A stretch of DNA of 64,000 bases from Collinsella sp. (GCA_019413925.1 DXMY01000026.1:28682-92681); one strand, 5' to 3'. Positions 8,593-17,688 are shown, counted from the first letter of the stretch. A program made the numbers and translations. Notes: generated by a model not told the origin, from the sequence alone.

Positions 8593-8676
8593 TTTGGCGC
8601 TTAGATGCCGTTGTGCAACAGCGCGACGCGCGTGTCATGTATTGAAAAGCCAATGTCGAGATGGGTCGTGATAAGA

Positions 8677-9531
8677 ATGGGCAAGTATGTAATCGTGGTT
8701 GAGTCTGGGTCGGATGTAACGCCGGAGCTCTGCGAGCGCTACGGCATCGTGCGCGTGCCCATGCATGTCACGATTGGTGACGAGACCGTCGAGGACGGCT
8801 CGATCGATCCGCTCGAGATTTATTCGCGCTGCAACGAGTTTGGTGTGATGCCCAAGACCAGTGGCTGTTCGCCAGCGGATTTTGCGCATGTGTACGACCG
8901 CATCCATGCCGAGCAACCCGACGCGACTATTTTGCATCTTGCATATTCCGAGGCCACGACCTGTTCGCATCAGTCCTCTAAGATTGCGGCTCAGGGGCGC
9001 GACTACGTGTTCTCCATGGACACGCGCTTTGTCTCGGTGGGCCAGTCGCTCGTTGTCGTCGAGACCGCCAAGTATATTGAGGCTCATCCCGATGCCACCG
9101 TTGACGAGATCTTTGCATTTACGAACTCCGTCATGGACCGCGTGCTGCTGGGTTTTGTTCCTACGGACCTTGCCTTCCTTAAGGCGGGCGGTCGCTTGTC
9201 CAACGTCGCATTCCTTGGTGCCCATCTGCTCAAGATTAAGCCCTGCATTGAGGTGACGGGCGGTAAGTTCGTGGCGACCAAGAAGTTCCGCGGTTCTATG
9301 CTCAAGTGCGCCCGCGCCTTCATTGACCACATGGTTGCGAAGGGCGAGATTGACTACTCGCACATTGGCCTGGCGTATTCGGTGGGCCTTTCCCAGGAGC
9401 TGCGCGATGACATGGAAGTCTATGCGCATGACCTGGGCTTTAAGGACGTTATCTGGACTCAAGTCGGCGGCGTCATCTCGAGCCACTGTGGCCCGACCGC
9501 CTTCGGTGCGGTGCTCACGCTTAAGGCGTAA
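8677..9531 (+). CDS. DegV/FakB family fatty-acid-binding protein
   Basis: A 284-residue DegV-family protein. It begins VIVVESGSDVTPELCERYGI, as in DegV/FakB, and has the FLKAGGRLS motif after the hinge. FakB proteins present fatty acids to the kinase FakA for phosphorylation and entry into phospholipid synthesis. No FakA is in the window. The start at 8677 gives the usual N-terminus; an in-frame ATG at 8653 is possible, and neither has a strong ribosome-binding site. Family is certain; the bound lipid is unknown. Confidence 0.85.
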   Translation: MGKYVIVVESGSDVTPELCERYGIVRVPMHVTIGDETVEDGSIDPLEIYSRCNEFGVMPKTSGCSPADFAHVYDRIHAEQPDATILHLAYSEATTCSHQSSKIAAQGRDYVFSMDTRFVSVGQSLVVVETAKYIEAHPDATVDEIFAFTNSVMDRVLLGFVPTDLAFLKAGGRLSNVAFLGAHLLKIKPCIEVTGGKFVATKKFRGSMLKCARAFIDHMVAKGEIDYSHIGLAYSVGLSQELRDDMEVYAHDLGFKDVIWTQVGGVISSHCGPTAFGAVLTLKA

Positions 9532-9564
9532 GGTCTGGCGTTTATCGAATTCTATTGCCACGGT

Positions 9565-9593
9565 GGCGGGCGGGTTGCGATAACCCTCCCGCC
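9565..9593 (+). terminator. GC-rich hairpin after degV
   Basis: GGCGGG..GGGTT pairs with AACCC..CCCGCC around a 5-nt loop, 33 nt past the stop codon. It is followed by GCTCTTGCG without a T-run. Probable 3' end of the degV transcript. Confidence 0.5.
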
Positions 9594-9717
9594 GCTCTTG
9601 CGTGGGGCCAAATAGAACAACCCAATTGACCACTAAACCGTTTCACCATCATGCGTATGGGCTAGAATGGCTCTGGCATTTATGTAACTAAAACCAATGA
9701 GAGGCAAGGTAGCGGGA

Positions 9718-10536
9718 ATGGCTGAGATGACGCTCGAGGGTGTGGACGCTCGTCCCGAGGACTCCGCGTTTGCCCTGGGCCGCGTACATTCGATTGAAAC
9801 GATGGGTACGGTCGACGGACCCGGCATCCGCTTCGTAGTGTTTGTCCAAGGCTGTCCCATGCGCTGTGCGTATTGCCACAATCCCGATACCTGGTCTGTT
9901 AACGGCGGCACCATGGTGACAGTCGAGCACCTGATGGACGAGTTCCAGAGCAACCATGAGTTCTATCGCAGCGGCGGCATTACGGTTTCGGGTGGCGAGC
10001 CGCTTCTGCAGCCCGAGTTTTTGGCCGACCTGTTCCGTGCAATGCACAACAACCCCGATGGCCGCGTGCATACCTGCCTGGATAGCTGTGGCTACGCCTT
10101 CGACCCTCAGCATCCCGAGAAGTTCGATGCCGTGCTCAACGAGACCGACATGGTACTGCTCGATATTAAGCATGCCGACCCGGTCGAGCATAAAAAGCTG
10201 ACCGGTTGTGATCCCGCACGCATCCTGGCGTTTGGCGATGAGCTTGCACGTCGCAAGATCAAGGTCGTTATCCGCCACGTGGTGGTGCCGGGCATTACCG
10301 ACACGGTGGAGGAGTGCGAGAAGCTCGGTCGCCTCATCGCTCCATGGCACAACGTGGTGGGCCTGGAAATGCTGCCGTATCACACGATGGGTGTCGTCAA
10401 GTACGAGCAACTGGGCATTCCCTATAAGCTCGAGGGCGTGCCCCAGATGGATACCGCGCGCATGCCCGAGTTGCGCAATGCCGTTATGACCGGCATGAAA
10501 AAGCGCCGTGCGGAGCTCAAAAACGCTATCGGATAG
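9718..10536 (+). CDS. pflA: Pyruvate formate-lyase activating enzyme
   Basis: A 272-residue radical SAM enzyme with the [4Fe-4S] motif GCPMRCAYCHNPDTW (Cys46, Cys50, Cys53). It abstracts hydrogen from the glycine in RVSGYA to activate PFL. Here its substrate should be the separate 83-residue radical protein at 2231-2482. An in-frame ATG at 9697 exists, but AGAGGCAAGG before 9718 supports the shorter form. It is distant from pflB, without a second glycyl-radical enzyme in view. Confidence 0.92.
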   Translation: MAEMTLEGVDARPEDSAFALGRVHSIETMGTVDGPGIRFVVFVQGCPMRCAYCHNPDTWSVNGGTMVTVEHLMDEFQSNHEFYRSGGITVSGGEPLLQPEFLADLFRAMHNNPDGRVHTCLDSCGYAFDPQHPEKFDAVLNETDMVLLDIKHADPVEHKKLTGCDPARILAFGDELARRKIKVVIRHVVVPGITDTVEECEKLGRLIAPWHNVVGLEMLPYHTMGVVKYEQLGIPYKLEGVPQMDTARMPELRNAVMTGMKKRRAELKNAIG

Positions 10537-10572
10537 CATGCCATAGCCCTCATATCCCCTCGTTCCCAGCTG

Positions 10573-10639
10573 AGTTGCGGTGGAATAGTTCTTGTTTTTA
10601 GGCCCATGTCGCCCAAACAGGAACCATTTCACCGCAACT
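10573..10639. repeat. Hairpin repeat family 2, copy 1
   Basis: AGTTGCGGTGGAATAGTTC (10573-10591) is mirrored by GAACCATTTCACCGCAACT (10621-10639). It is the same element as those at 28346 and 36980. It lies 36 nt after the pflA stop. The rest of 10537-10797 holds no gene that I can see. Confidence 0.8.
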
Positions 10640-10797
10640 TCGTTTTGGGTAGAGATGCGCAACAGAATCGTGCCATTTGGATAAATACGCTTGTGGTTTC
10701 TTTAAAGACACCTTAAACGCTGCTGAATATCTTTGGAAAGAAATGCCTGCTCGGTATCATGCTGCTCGTATATAAACGGTGGCAGTCAGGAGACCAC

Positions 10798-11916
10798 GTG
10801 CGAAACATCGCATCGCGGGACGAGTATGTGCCGCAGCATGGCAGCAGATATAAGACGAAGGGCACGTCTTCGCGTGGTCTTGCCGGCGCTCGCATCAGCG
10901 TGAGGAAGATTGCCGCCATTGGGATGCTAACGTCGGCGGTTATTATCCTCGGAATTACCGTTAAAACCTACGCCTCGGAGCGAACGGGGCGCCCAGATGC
11001 GTCAACGGTACAGCTGCAAAACGAGAAGGTTTCAAAGCCCAAAGCGTCGGCAGATCAAGCTCTGTCGACGGCAGATCTTAAGACGAGACTTTCGAAGGCG
11101 GACTTCAACGATATCCCTTCGGGTGATACCGTTCGGACCTTCTCGTTGGTGGATAACAAGACTCCTGCCTTGGAGGATGAGAGCCTTGCCTTGCTCCAGG
11201 ATGCCCTGTGTCGGGCGCAGGAGCTGGGCGATGTGGGTGTAGTGTTCTACGACCTATCGAGCGGTAGGGGCGTGACGTATAACGCTGATGTCGAGGTGTA
11301 TGGAGCGAGCAGCTACAAAGCGCTGTATGCGCTCTATATTTGCGAGACGTTGGTCGAATCGGGGCAGGTGTCGCTCGATGGGCCTTTAGCCACGTATGGT
11401 GGTTACAGCATGGGCTGGCAGACGGTGCGCAACCTTATCGAGAATGCCGTCGTCAACTCAGACAACGATTCGTTTATCGCGTTACGCGCGGCGTTTGACC
11501 ATGATGGCTATGAGGATTGGATTGCCAATCTGGGTGTTGATGACGAAACGGCACTGAATCCGATGAGTGATTTTCCGACCTACTGCCCGCGCACTTCTGC
11601 GAGGTTATGGCGTGAGATGAGCGAGTATCTGAGCATGGATACCGAGACTTCACAGTGGTTGTCGGGCCTTCTGGCATCAACATCGCGCTCGTTTATTCGC
11701 GATGGCATTGCGGACGAGCAGGTTTTGGTGCGCAACAAGGCAGGCTGGATTAGCGAGGATGGTTACTACTCGACATGCGATGCGGGCCTTATCGACATCG
11801 ATGGCTGTACCTATGTCATGGGTATCATGACATCGATGCCGTGGAGCGACCGCTCGAGCGAGGTTACGGCCGCGATTGCAAAGGCTCTGTTTGATACGCG
11901 AGCTGCACTGGCTTAG
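10798..11916 (+). CDS. Membrane-anchored serine hydrolase of the class A beta-lactamase fold
   Basis: A 372-residue protein with an N-terminal signal anchor (about residues 36-58). It has the penicillin-recognising fold motifs: SSYK as SxxK (Ser171, Lys174), SDN (Ser221-Asn223) and RNKAGW in the KTG position. The protein is extracytoplasmic. It is most similar in layout to beta-lactamase-like serine hydrolases of Gram-positive anaerobes. It could be a cell-wall carboxypeptidase or esterase rather than a true beta-lactamase. The GTG start at 10798 follows CAGGAG and is preferred over ATG 10759, which has no ribosome-binding site. A charged, disordered linker (residues 60-110) separates anchor and enzyme. 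Confidence 0.75.
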   Translation: MRNIASRDEYVPQHGSRYKTKGTSSRGLAGARISVRKIAAIGMLTSAVIILGITVKTYASERTGRPDASTVQLQNEKVSKPKASADQALSTADLKTRLSKADFNDIPSGDTVRTFSLVDNKTPALEDESLALLQDALCRAQELGDVGVVFYDLSSGRGVTYNADVEVYGASSYKALYALYICETLVESGQVSLDGPLATYGGYSMGWQTVRNLIENAVVNSDNDSFIALRAAFDHDGYEDWIANLGVDDETALNPMSDFPTYCPRTSARLWREMSEYLSMDTETSQWLSGLLASTSRSFIRDGIADEQVLVRNKAGWISEDGYYSTCDAGLIDIDGCTYVMGIMTSMPWSDRSSEVTAAIAKALFDTRAALA

Positions 11917-11994
11917 CGTGTTCGTTTGACGAGGTCAAACAAAATGCTGGTACCATACCGTGGTTGAGAATTTCGAATAGGTTTGGGGAATGGC

Positions 11995-12735
11995 ATGGCT
12001 ACCATTGCGATTATCGGTGCGCTCGAAAAAGAGATCATGCAGATTAAGGAAGAGCTGAGCGACGTTTGCGAGGCACGGGAGGCAGGCTTGACCGTTGTGA
12101 GCGGTGAGCTCGACGGCCTGACAGTTGTCGCCACAACGGCGGGCATGGGCACGGTGAACGCCGCCGCTGCAACACAGCACCTCATTAGCAAGTATGCTCC
12201 GCAGGCTGTTGTGTTTTCGGGCATTGCGGGCGGTTTGAACCCCAAGCTCCATATCGACGACGTGGTCATTGGCAAACGCCTACGCTATCTGGATACCGAT
12301 ACCGCGCTTATCGCCGAGTCCGCACCGGGGCTCGAGGAGTTTGGCTCGACGCCCGCGCTGGTCGATATTGCCGCCGACGTGCTTGCTGAGCGTGGGTTTG
12401 TTGACGCTTCGAAAAATGCAGTCGCTTCGAACGAGGGCACCAAGCAGTTCCTGGTCGGCACGATTGCCACGGGTAACCGCTTTGTGACGGGCGCTACCAT
12501 GCGCAACGACGCTATCGAGGCGACGCATGCCGATTGTGTCGGCATGGAGGGCGCGGCAATTGCCCATGTCGCAACCAAAAATGGTGTCGATTGCCTGGTG
12601 TTGCGCGCTATCAGCGATAATTGTGACGAGGCATACGATGCAATTTGCGAGCGCGAGTTCGATCTGTTCGAGTACGCGCGTGTCGCAAGTGACATCACGC
12701 TCGATATCGTCCGCCGCATTGCCGCTGCGCAATAG
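11995..12735 (+). CDS. mtnN: 5'-methylthioadenosine/S-adenosylhomocysteine nucleosidase
   Basis: A 246-residue MTA/SAH nucleosidase, which cleaves adenine from MTA, SAH and 5'-deoxyadenosine. Motifs include IIGALEKEI at the N-terminus, FSGIAGGLN, CVGMEGAAIAHVA and LRAISDNCD carrying the catalytic aspartate. It recycles by-products of methylation and of radical SAM enzymes, several of which are encoded nearby. The ATG at 11995 follows GGGGAA. The length fits the family (about 230 residues). Confidence 0.92.
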   Translation: MATIAIIGALEKEIMQIKEELSDVCEAREAGLTVVSGELDGLTVVATTAGMGTVNAAAATQHLISKYAPQAVVFSGIAGGLNPKLHIDDVVIGKRLRYLDTDTALIAESAPGLEEFGSTPALVDIAADVLAERGFVDASKNAVASNEGTKQFLVGTIATGNRFVTGATMRNDAIEATHADCVGMEGAAIAHVATKNGVDCLVLRAISDNCDEAYDAICEREFDLFEYARVASDITLDIVRRIAAAQ

Positions 12736-12773
12736 CGCGTCTATTTGTAAGAACCTACGACCAAGGAGTGTCC

Positions 12774-13364
12774 ATGGCCGATTCCATTAACTATCAGCTT
12801 GCCAAGTTCGTCGCCAGCTACGGCAAGGTTTCGCAGATCCCCGAGTCCACCTGCCCCGAGGTGAGCTTTGTCGGCCGCTCCAACGTGGGCAAGTCGTCCA
12901 TCATGAACAAGCTCTTTGGCCGCAAGAACCTGGTGAAGGTTTCGAGTACGCCGGGCAAGACGAGCAACATCAACTTCTTCGAGGCCGACGACGTGCACTT
13001 TGTGGACCTGCCAGGCTACGGTTTCGCCCGCCGTTCCAAGGCCGAGCGCGACCGTTGGGCCGAGCTCATTGGCGACTTCTTCGACTCCGAGCGCAGCTTT
13101 AACCTGGTTGTGTCGCTGGTGGACATTCGCCACGACCCCAGTAAACTCGACCATGACATGATCGACTACCTGCAGGGCAACGAGTTCAACTTTATCGTCT
13201 GCCTCACCAAGGCCGACAAACTCAGCCGCACCCAGCAGGCCCGCCAAGCAGCAGCCATCAAAAAGCAGCTCAACGTCCCGGCCGAGAATGTAATCATCAC
13301 GAGCTCCCAGACCGGCGTGGGTATCGACGAACTAAAAAAGCGCATCGCCGAGGCCTGCCTCTAG
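12774..13364 (+). CDS. engB: Ribosome-biogenesis GTPase EngB (YsxC/YihA)
   Basis: A 196-residue GTPase of the TrmE-Era-EngA-EngB class involved in late assembly of the large ribosomal subunit. Visible motifs are GRSNVGKSS (G1), the TPGKT switch region (G2), VDLPGYGFA (G3) and LTKADKLS (G4). The start ATG lies 5 nt after AAGGAG. An upstream GTG at 12768 overlaps the Shine-Dalgarno and is rejected. It is likely co-transcribed with mtnN, 38 nt upstream. Confidence 0.93.
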   Translation: MADSINYQLAKFVASYGKVSQIPESTCPEVSFVGRSNVGKSSIMNKLFGRKNLVKVSSTPGKTSNINFFEADDVHFVDLPGYGFARRSKAERDRWAELIGDFFDSERSFNLVVSLVDIRHDPSKLDHDMIDYLQGNEFNFIVCLTKADKLSRTQQARQAAAIKKQLNVPAENVIITSSQTGVGIDELKKRIAEACL

Positions 13365-13394
13365 TCAGGGTTAAACCGTCAAAAGCCCCCGTTC

Positions 13395-13446
13395 ATATCA
13401 CCCCAGTGATAGTTATTGGTAAACTATCACTGGGGTGATATTTTTT
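13395..13446 (+). promoter_or_regulatory. Perfect 20-bp inverted repeat before the DUF3990 gene
   Basis: ATATCACCCCAGTGATAGTT (13395-13414) and its exact complement (13422-13441) flank a 7-nt loop, followed by six Ts. It sits 30 nt after engB and 17 nt before the DUF3990 start. It could be the engB terminator. Within it each arm also contains the dyad ATCACCCCAGTGAT, which could serve as operator for the XRE partner. Both roles are compatible. Confidence 0.75.
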
Positions 13447-13457
13447 AGGAGGTCGAT

Positions 13458-14141
13458 ATGGAGCTTTGGCACGGGTCGGAGGTTGTTGTCGAGCATCCAT
13501 CGTTGGATAAATGCAGGCAATTCAATGACTATGGGCGCGGGTTTTATTGCACACCGCATGAGGAAATGGCAATGGAGTGGGCATGTCGGACCGAGTCTGA
13601 TGGCATTGCCAATCGATATGAGCTTGATTTAGATGGCCTTGCGATTTTGGATTTGGAATCAGGTGAGTTCTCGATTCTCAACTGGCTTGCAATTCTGGCG
13701 AATAACAGAGAGTTCAATGTTTCAACGCCAGTAGCACGCGAGGGGCTTCGTTATCTGCTGGATAACTGCCTGATTGATATTTCTCCCTATGACGTTATTC
13801 GAGGCTATCGTGCAGACGATTCCTATTTCTCGTTTGCAAGACAGTTTGTCAACGGCATGATCTCGCTCAGGCAATTGCAGCGCATTATGTTTTTGGGGGA
13901 TTTGGGCATTCAATATGCGCTTATGAGTGAGCGTGCGTTCTCGGCGATTAAGTTCCGCGATTGGAAGCAGGCTTCGGGAGCTGAGTTTTATCCCAAACGA
14001 TTTGAGCGAGAACAGAACGCTCGACGAAAGTACCTGGATACGGTAAACGGATTTGACTCTGATGGTGTTGACATTAGGGATTTGATGGCAGGGAGGGTTG
14101 ATTTAAATGATCCAAGAGTTAACGGATCGTGGGCCGAGTAG
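13458..14141 (+). CDS. DUF3990 protein, probable ADP-ribosyltransferase-like toxin
   Basis: A 227-residue protein. Its first 60 residues fit DUF3990: ELWHGSEVVVEHP, then NDYGRGFYCTP and AMEWACR. DUF3990 proteins are distant ADP-ribosyltransferase-fold members often encoded next to small antitoxin or XRE genes. AGGAGGTCG precedes the start. The gene overlaps the following XRE gene by 35 nt, so the two are translationally coupled. Its AT-richer codon use differs from the neighbouring housekeeping genes and suggests horizontal acquisition. Toxicity is inferred, not shown. Confidence 0.65.
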   Translation: MELWHGSEVVVEHPSLDKCRQFNDYGRGFYCTPHEEMAMEWACRTESDGIANRYELDLDGLAILDLESGEFSILNWLAILANNREFNVSTPVAREGLRYLLDNCLIDISPYDVIRGYRADDSYFSFARQFVNGMISLRQLQRIMFLGDLGIQYALMSERAFSAIKFRDWKQASGAEFYPKRFEREQNARRKYLDTVNGFDSDGVDIRDLMAGRVDLNDPRVNGSWAE

Positions 14142-14805
14142 GACATATCCCGTCTATTACCTTGAGGACGCAATGAACAACCTCGGGGATTGCTTCGACT
14201 ATGCCGTTAACGATTACGGAGCAGAAGGATCGGAAGTTGCTGAACTCTTTTGCCTGAGCGGCGTAGCTCGCGAGTTCGAACGCGGCAACGCATGGGTAGT
14301 GTCGGGAAAGTCGGGCGTTGAACTATTTGCGCTCATCTCCGAAAGATCTGGTTACCAAACAGGGTCGATGCCAGATCGGACCTACCGATTTGAGAAGACA
14401 CCAGAATATTGGACGGGCTGGATACTGGCATATTTGCAGTGGCGCCTAGGGGGATCGTTCGAAGATCTGCTTCATGTTGTTCCATTTGATGCGCTGCGAA
14501 ACCTGTACTACCCCTGGCATGAGGCCTCGGAGGAGCGCGTGGCGCGCCTTGTCTGTGATATGGCGAAGAAGGCGCCGCGTCAGACTAAACTGGCGCTAGC
14601 AAGAAAGAGGATTAAAAAAACCCAACAAGACCTGGCATACGAATCGGGTGTATCGCTCCGTTCAATCCAAATGTACGAACAGCGCCAGCGAAACATCAAC
14701 GAAGCCTCGGTAACGACAGTGAGGGATATTGCAAAAGTCCTACACTGCAACATCGAAGACCTCCTAGAACCAGTCTTCGAATACAAAGAAACAAGCGCAG
14801 CGTAA
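14107..14805 (+). CDS. XRE-family protein, probable antitoxin partner of the DUF3990 gene
   Basis: A 232-residue protein with a C-terminal Cro/C1-type helix-turn-helix (about residues 160-222: LALARKRIKKTQQDLAYESG, then SLRSIQMYEQRQRNI). The N-terminal 150 residues are not recognised, but they could bind the DUF3990 product. GGGAGGG lies upstream of ATG 14107; a later ATG at 14173 would avoid the overlap. The operon order and the HTH suggest an autoregulating antitoxin acting on the 13395-13441 palindrome. Confidence 0.65.
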   Translation: MIQELTDRGPSRTYPVYYLEDAMNNLGDCFDYAVNDYGAEGSEVAELFCLSGVAREFERGNAWVVSGKSGVELFALISERSGYQTGSMPDRTYRFEKTPEYWTGWILAYLQWRLGGSFEDLLHVVPFDALRNLYYPWHEASEERVARLVCDMAKKAPRQTKLALARKRIKKTQQDLAYESGVSLRSIQMYEQRQRNINEASVTTVRDIAKVLHCNIEDLLEPVFEYKETSAA

Positions 14806-14902
14806 ACCAAGCGCACAGGCGAAGCCTGTCACTAGTAAGTGCCCCTACCTAGCAAGAGCCCCTACCAATAAAAAGCAACTATCAGCCCGGCGCTTTTACA
14901 AA

Positions 14903-15105
14903 GCGTAGGTCCCTGTAGCCGCCGTCAGCGAAGCTAACGTAGGGGAGGCCAGGGGCTTTGCCCCCAAATCTTTCCGCAGGACGGCAGGACCCCCGCCGCA
15001 CGAAGTGCGCAGCGGGGGTCCTGCCATGTCCGAGGACGATTTGGGGGCAAAGCCCCTGGCCTCCCCGGCGAGTATACGGGACGGCGACTACAGGTATTCG
15101 ATCTG
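14903..15105. repeat. Nested hairpin repeat, family 1, copy B
   Basis: Outer arms GGGGAGGCCAGGGGCTTTGC (14941-14960) and their complement (about 15045-15064) enclose CCAAATC/GATTTGG, the conserved linkers GTCCTCGGACATG and GTCCTGCGGAAAG in reverse orientation, and an inner stem GGCAGGACCCCCGC/GCGGGGGTCCTGCC. A further 15-nt arm, CCTGTAGCCGCCGTC (14911-14925), matches the complement of the thrB 3' end, stop codon included, with one mismatch. The whole acts as a bulky 3' structure for thrB on the minus strand. The rest of 14806-15087 has no gene. Confidence 0.8.
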
Positions 15106-15969
15106 GGCGCCTTCCGTGTCGCACGTCAGAATATGCGTATCGCACTTGGGGAACTGCTCGCGCAGCTTGACCTGCAGGAACTTTGCCACGATGGTGTCGT
15201 CGGTCACAGCCATGAGGGTCGAGCCCGAGCCGCTAATCCAGATGGTCTTAGCGCCGCCGTTAAGGCAGGTGTCGCGCACGGCGTTGTAGTCGGGAATCAG
15301 ACGGCGACGATAGGGCTCCTGGATGCGGTCGTCGTTGGCGGCGGCAATCAGGTCAAGGTCGCCGGTCTCCAGGCCGCGCGTCATGCCGGCGATGCGGCCC
15401 ATCTGCCACACGGCGGTGGAGAGCGGAATCTCCTGCGGCACGACCTTGCGCGCCTCGCTCGTGTGTACCTCGTAGGGCGGAATCACGGTAATAAAACGCA
15501 GGCGATCGCTCACCTCGTAGCGCAGGCACTGGGGGAGCGAATCGGTCGGCGTAAAGGAGCAGACGGCGCCGCCCAGGATAGCAGGGGCGACGTTATCGGG
15601 ATGGCCCTCGACCTCGGTGGCAATGCGGACGAGCTCAGCGCGGTCGACGGTGTGGCCCGTCAGCGCGGCGGCAGCCATGATGCCGGCGACGACGCAGGTG
15701 GAGCTGGAACCCAGGCCACGGGCGACGGGCACGTCGGTCTGAATGTCGATAGCGACGGGGAAGGCCGGCTCGCCCCAGGCGGCCAGAGCATCGACAAAGC
15801 TCACATAGACCAGGTTATTCTCGTTTTGGAACTCCTCGGGGCAGCCCGTGATGGTGAGCTTGTCGGCGCGCTCGAAGGTGAAGTGCGAGTAGAGGCTGAC
15901 GGCCATGCCGAGGGTGTCGTAGCCGATGCCTAGGTTGGCGCTGGTTGCTGGGACGGTGATTTTGATCAT
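15088..15969 (-). CDS. thrB: Homoserine kinase
   Basis: A 293-residue GHMP-family kinase that phosphorylates homoserine on the way to threonine. The N-terminus is MIKITVPATSANLGIGYDTL. The ATP-binding GHMP motif is PVARGLGSSST, and the C-terminal GSGSTLMA is typical. GGAGGACCCAC precedes the ATG at 15969. It lies just downstream of thrC on the same strand, separated by the thrC terminator and a nested hairpin, so it may have its own promoter. Confidence 0.93.
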   Translation of the reverse strand: MIKITVPATSANLGIGYDTLGMAVSLYSHFTFERADKLTITGCPEEFQNENNLVYVSFVDALAAWGEPAFPVAIDIQTDVPVARGLGSSSTCVVAGIMAAAALTGHTVDRAELVRIATEVEGHPDNVAPAILGGAVCSFTPTDSLPQCLRYEVSDRLRFITVIPPYEVHTSEARKVVPQEIPLSTAVWQMGRIAGMTRGLETGDLDLIAAANDDRIQEPYRRRLIPDYNAVRDTCLNGGAKTIWISGSGSTLMAVTDDTIVAKFLQVKLREQFPKCDTHILTCDTEGAQIEYL

Positions 15970-15985
15970 GTGGGTCCTCCTGGGC

Positions 15986-16093
15986 GGGTCCGGCCGTTTA
16001 GTTCGCTGCTCGGGCAGTCCTGGCTCGCTCGGAAAGCACATTAAGTGCTTTCCGGCTCGTGCGGAACTCGCGACGAACTAAACGGCCAGACCC
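15986..16093. repeat. Nested hairpin between thrC and thrB
   Basis: GGGTC..GGCCGTTTAGTTCG (15986-16005) pairs with CGAACTAAACGGCC..GACCC (16074-16093). An inner stem, GGAAAGCAC and GTGCTTTCC (16031-16053), has ATTAA in the loop. The architecture resembles family 1, but the linkers differ. Confidence 0.75.
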
Positions 16094-16130
16094 GCTCGCA
16101 TGCTCGTCATCATCCCGAAAGCTAAATAAA

Positions 16131-16160
16131 AAGAAGGTGCGCCGGCTTCCGCCGGCGCCT
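16131..16160 (-). terminator. thrC terminator
   Basis: Read on the minus strand, GGCGCCGGCGGAAGCCGGCGC is followed by ACCTTCTTTTTATTT. It is a classic intrinsic terminator 11 nt past the thrC stop. Confidence 0.8.
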
Positions 16161-16170
16161 TATAAGGGGT

Positions 16171-17688
16171 TTAGTTGGTTGCCATCTTTTTTGCTGCAGA
16201 CTCGACGTAGCTTGCCATCTCATCGACGTCGCAGACGTCTTCGAAGCGGACGGGCTTGGATTCGAGTTCGGCGAGCTGGGTCGGGGCAACCGTGTTGGTG
16301 GCCTGCTCGAGCATGCGCATGGCCTCAAAATCATCCTCGGGAACGTCGAGTCCCAGGGCGTCGCAGCAGGCGCGCGGGAACTTGTAGGGGCTGGCGGTCG
16401 AAAGCAGCACGCGGGCCTTGGCGCCCTCGGCGGGAGCGGCCTGCTCAAAGACGTGATAACCACAAGCGGTGTGCGGGTCGATTACGTAGCCGTTCGTATC
16501 CCAGCAGCTCTTGATGGCAGTGCGGACCTCGTCCTCGCTGGCCCAGCCGCAGGCAAAGACGCTCTGAATCTTGGCCAGCAGCTCGGCGGGCACCTCGTAG
16601 CGACCAGTCTGCGCCAGCTGCTCCATAAGGCCGGCAACGAGCTCACAGTCGCCATCGGACAGGAAGTACAGCATGCGCTCCAGGTTGGAGCTGATGAGGA
16701 TGTCCATCGACGGCGAGATGGTCGTGAAGAACGGGCGGTTACGGTCGTAAACGCCGGTGGTCAGGAAGTCGGCAAGCACGTTGTTCTTGTCGCTCGCCAC
16801 GACGAGCTTGGCGACGGGCAGACCCATGCGCTTGGCGTAGTAGCCGGCCAGGATATCGCCAAAGTTGCCGGTGGGCACACAGAACTCAACGGCGTCGCCG
16901 GCCTCGATGGCGCCGGCGCGCAGCAGCTGCGCATAGGCGGCAAAGTAGTAGACGACCTGCGGTACCAGACGGCCGACATTGATGGAGTTGGCGCTCGAAA
17001 GCACAGTGCCAGCGGCCTCCAGGCGCTCGGCAAGCTCCTTATCGGCAAAGATGCGCTTGACGGCGCTCTGGGCGTCGTCAAAGTTGCCGCGGATGCCGCA
17101 GACGGCGACGTTATCGCCCTCCTGCGTGGACATCTGCAGATTCTGCACGCGGCTGACTTTGCCCTCGGGATAAAAGACGGTGATGCCCGTGCCCGGCGCG
17201 TCGGCAAAACCGGCGAGTGCGGCCTTGCCGGTGTCGCCCGACGTGGCGGTGACGATCATGATGCGCTCGGCGCCGCCGTCCTTGGCGGAAGTGCGGGCCA
17301 TCAGACGGGGGAGCATCTGCAGGGCGACGTCCTTGAAGGCGCTTGTGGGGCCGCCAAAGAGCTCCATCACATAGGTCTGAGGGGCGTCAGCGCCCGGCGC
17401 AGCGTCGAGTTTGACGAGCGGCGTAACCTCCTCACTCGCGAACGTGCCGCGGTATGCCTCGTCGACACACGCCGAAATTTCTTCGGCCGTGTAATCATTC
17501 AGTAACATTCCCAACACATCTTGAGCGATTTCAAAGTACGATTTATCTGCAAGCGAGCTGATATCGACCTGCTGGGTGCCGAGCTCGTCCGAGACAAACA
17601 AACCCCCGTCGGGAGCGATGCCGGTGCGGATTGCCACCTTACTTGAGCACGATAAAGTGCGTCCTCGTGTACTATGATAAGTTCCCAT
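16171..17688 (-). CDS. thrC: Threonine synthase
   Basis: A 505-residue PLP enzyme that converts O-phosphohomoserine to threonine. It starts MGTYHSTRGRT, typical of the family. The PLP lysine lies in GPTSAFKDVALQ and the phosphate-binding loop is TATSGDTGKAAL. An AGGAG on the minus strand lies 9 nt before ATG 17688; an in-frame upstream ATG at 17733 lacks support. It pairs with thrB downstream and faces divergently from lysC. Confidence 0.93.
   Translation of the reverse strand: MGTYHSTRGRTLSCSSKVAIRTGIAPDGGLFVSDELGTQQVDISSLADKSYFEIAQDVLGMLLNDYTAEEISACVDEAYRGTFASEEVTPLVKLDAAPGADAPQTYVMELFGGPTSAFKDVALQMLPRLMARTSAKDGGAERIMIVTATSGDTGKAALAGFADAPGTGITVFYPEGKVSRVQNLQMSTQEGDNVAVCGIRGNFDDAQSAVKRIFADKELAERLEAAGTVLSSANSINVGRLVPQVVYYFAAYAQLLRAGAIEAGDAVEFCVPTGNFGDILAGYYAKRMGLPVAKLVVASDKNNVLADFLTTGVYDRNRPFFTTISPSMDILISSNLERMLYFLSDGDCELVAGLMEQLAQTGRYEVPAELLAKIQSVFACGWASEDEVRTAIKSCWDTNGYVIDPHTACGYHVFEQAAPAEGAKARVLLSTASPYKFPRACCDALGLDVPEDDFEAMRMLEQATNTVAPTQLAELESKPVRFEDVCDVDEMASYVESAAKKMATN

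Noticed and set aside
10759..11916. True class A beta-lactamase
   Set aside because: The KTG position is KAG and the protein has a long membrane-anchored linker; the fold is supported but resistance function is not.
14882..15145. Short open frames within hairpin copy B
   Set aside because: They arise from the palindromic GC-rich sequence and lack ribosome-binding sites.
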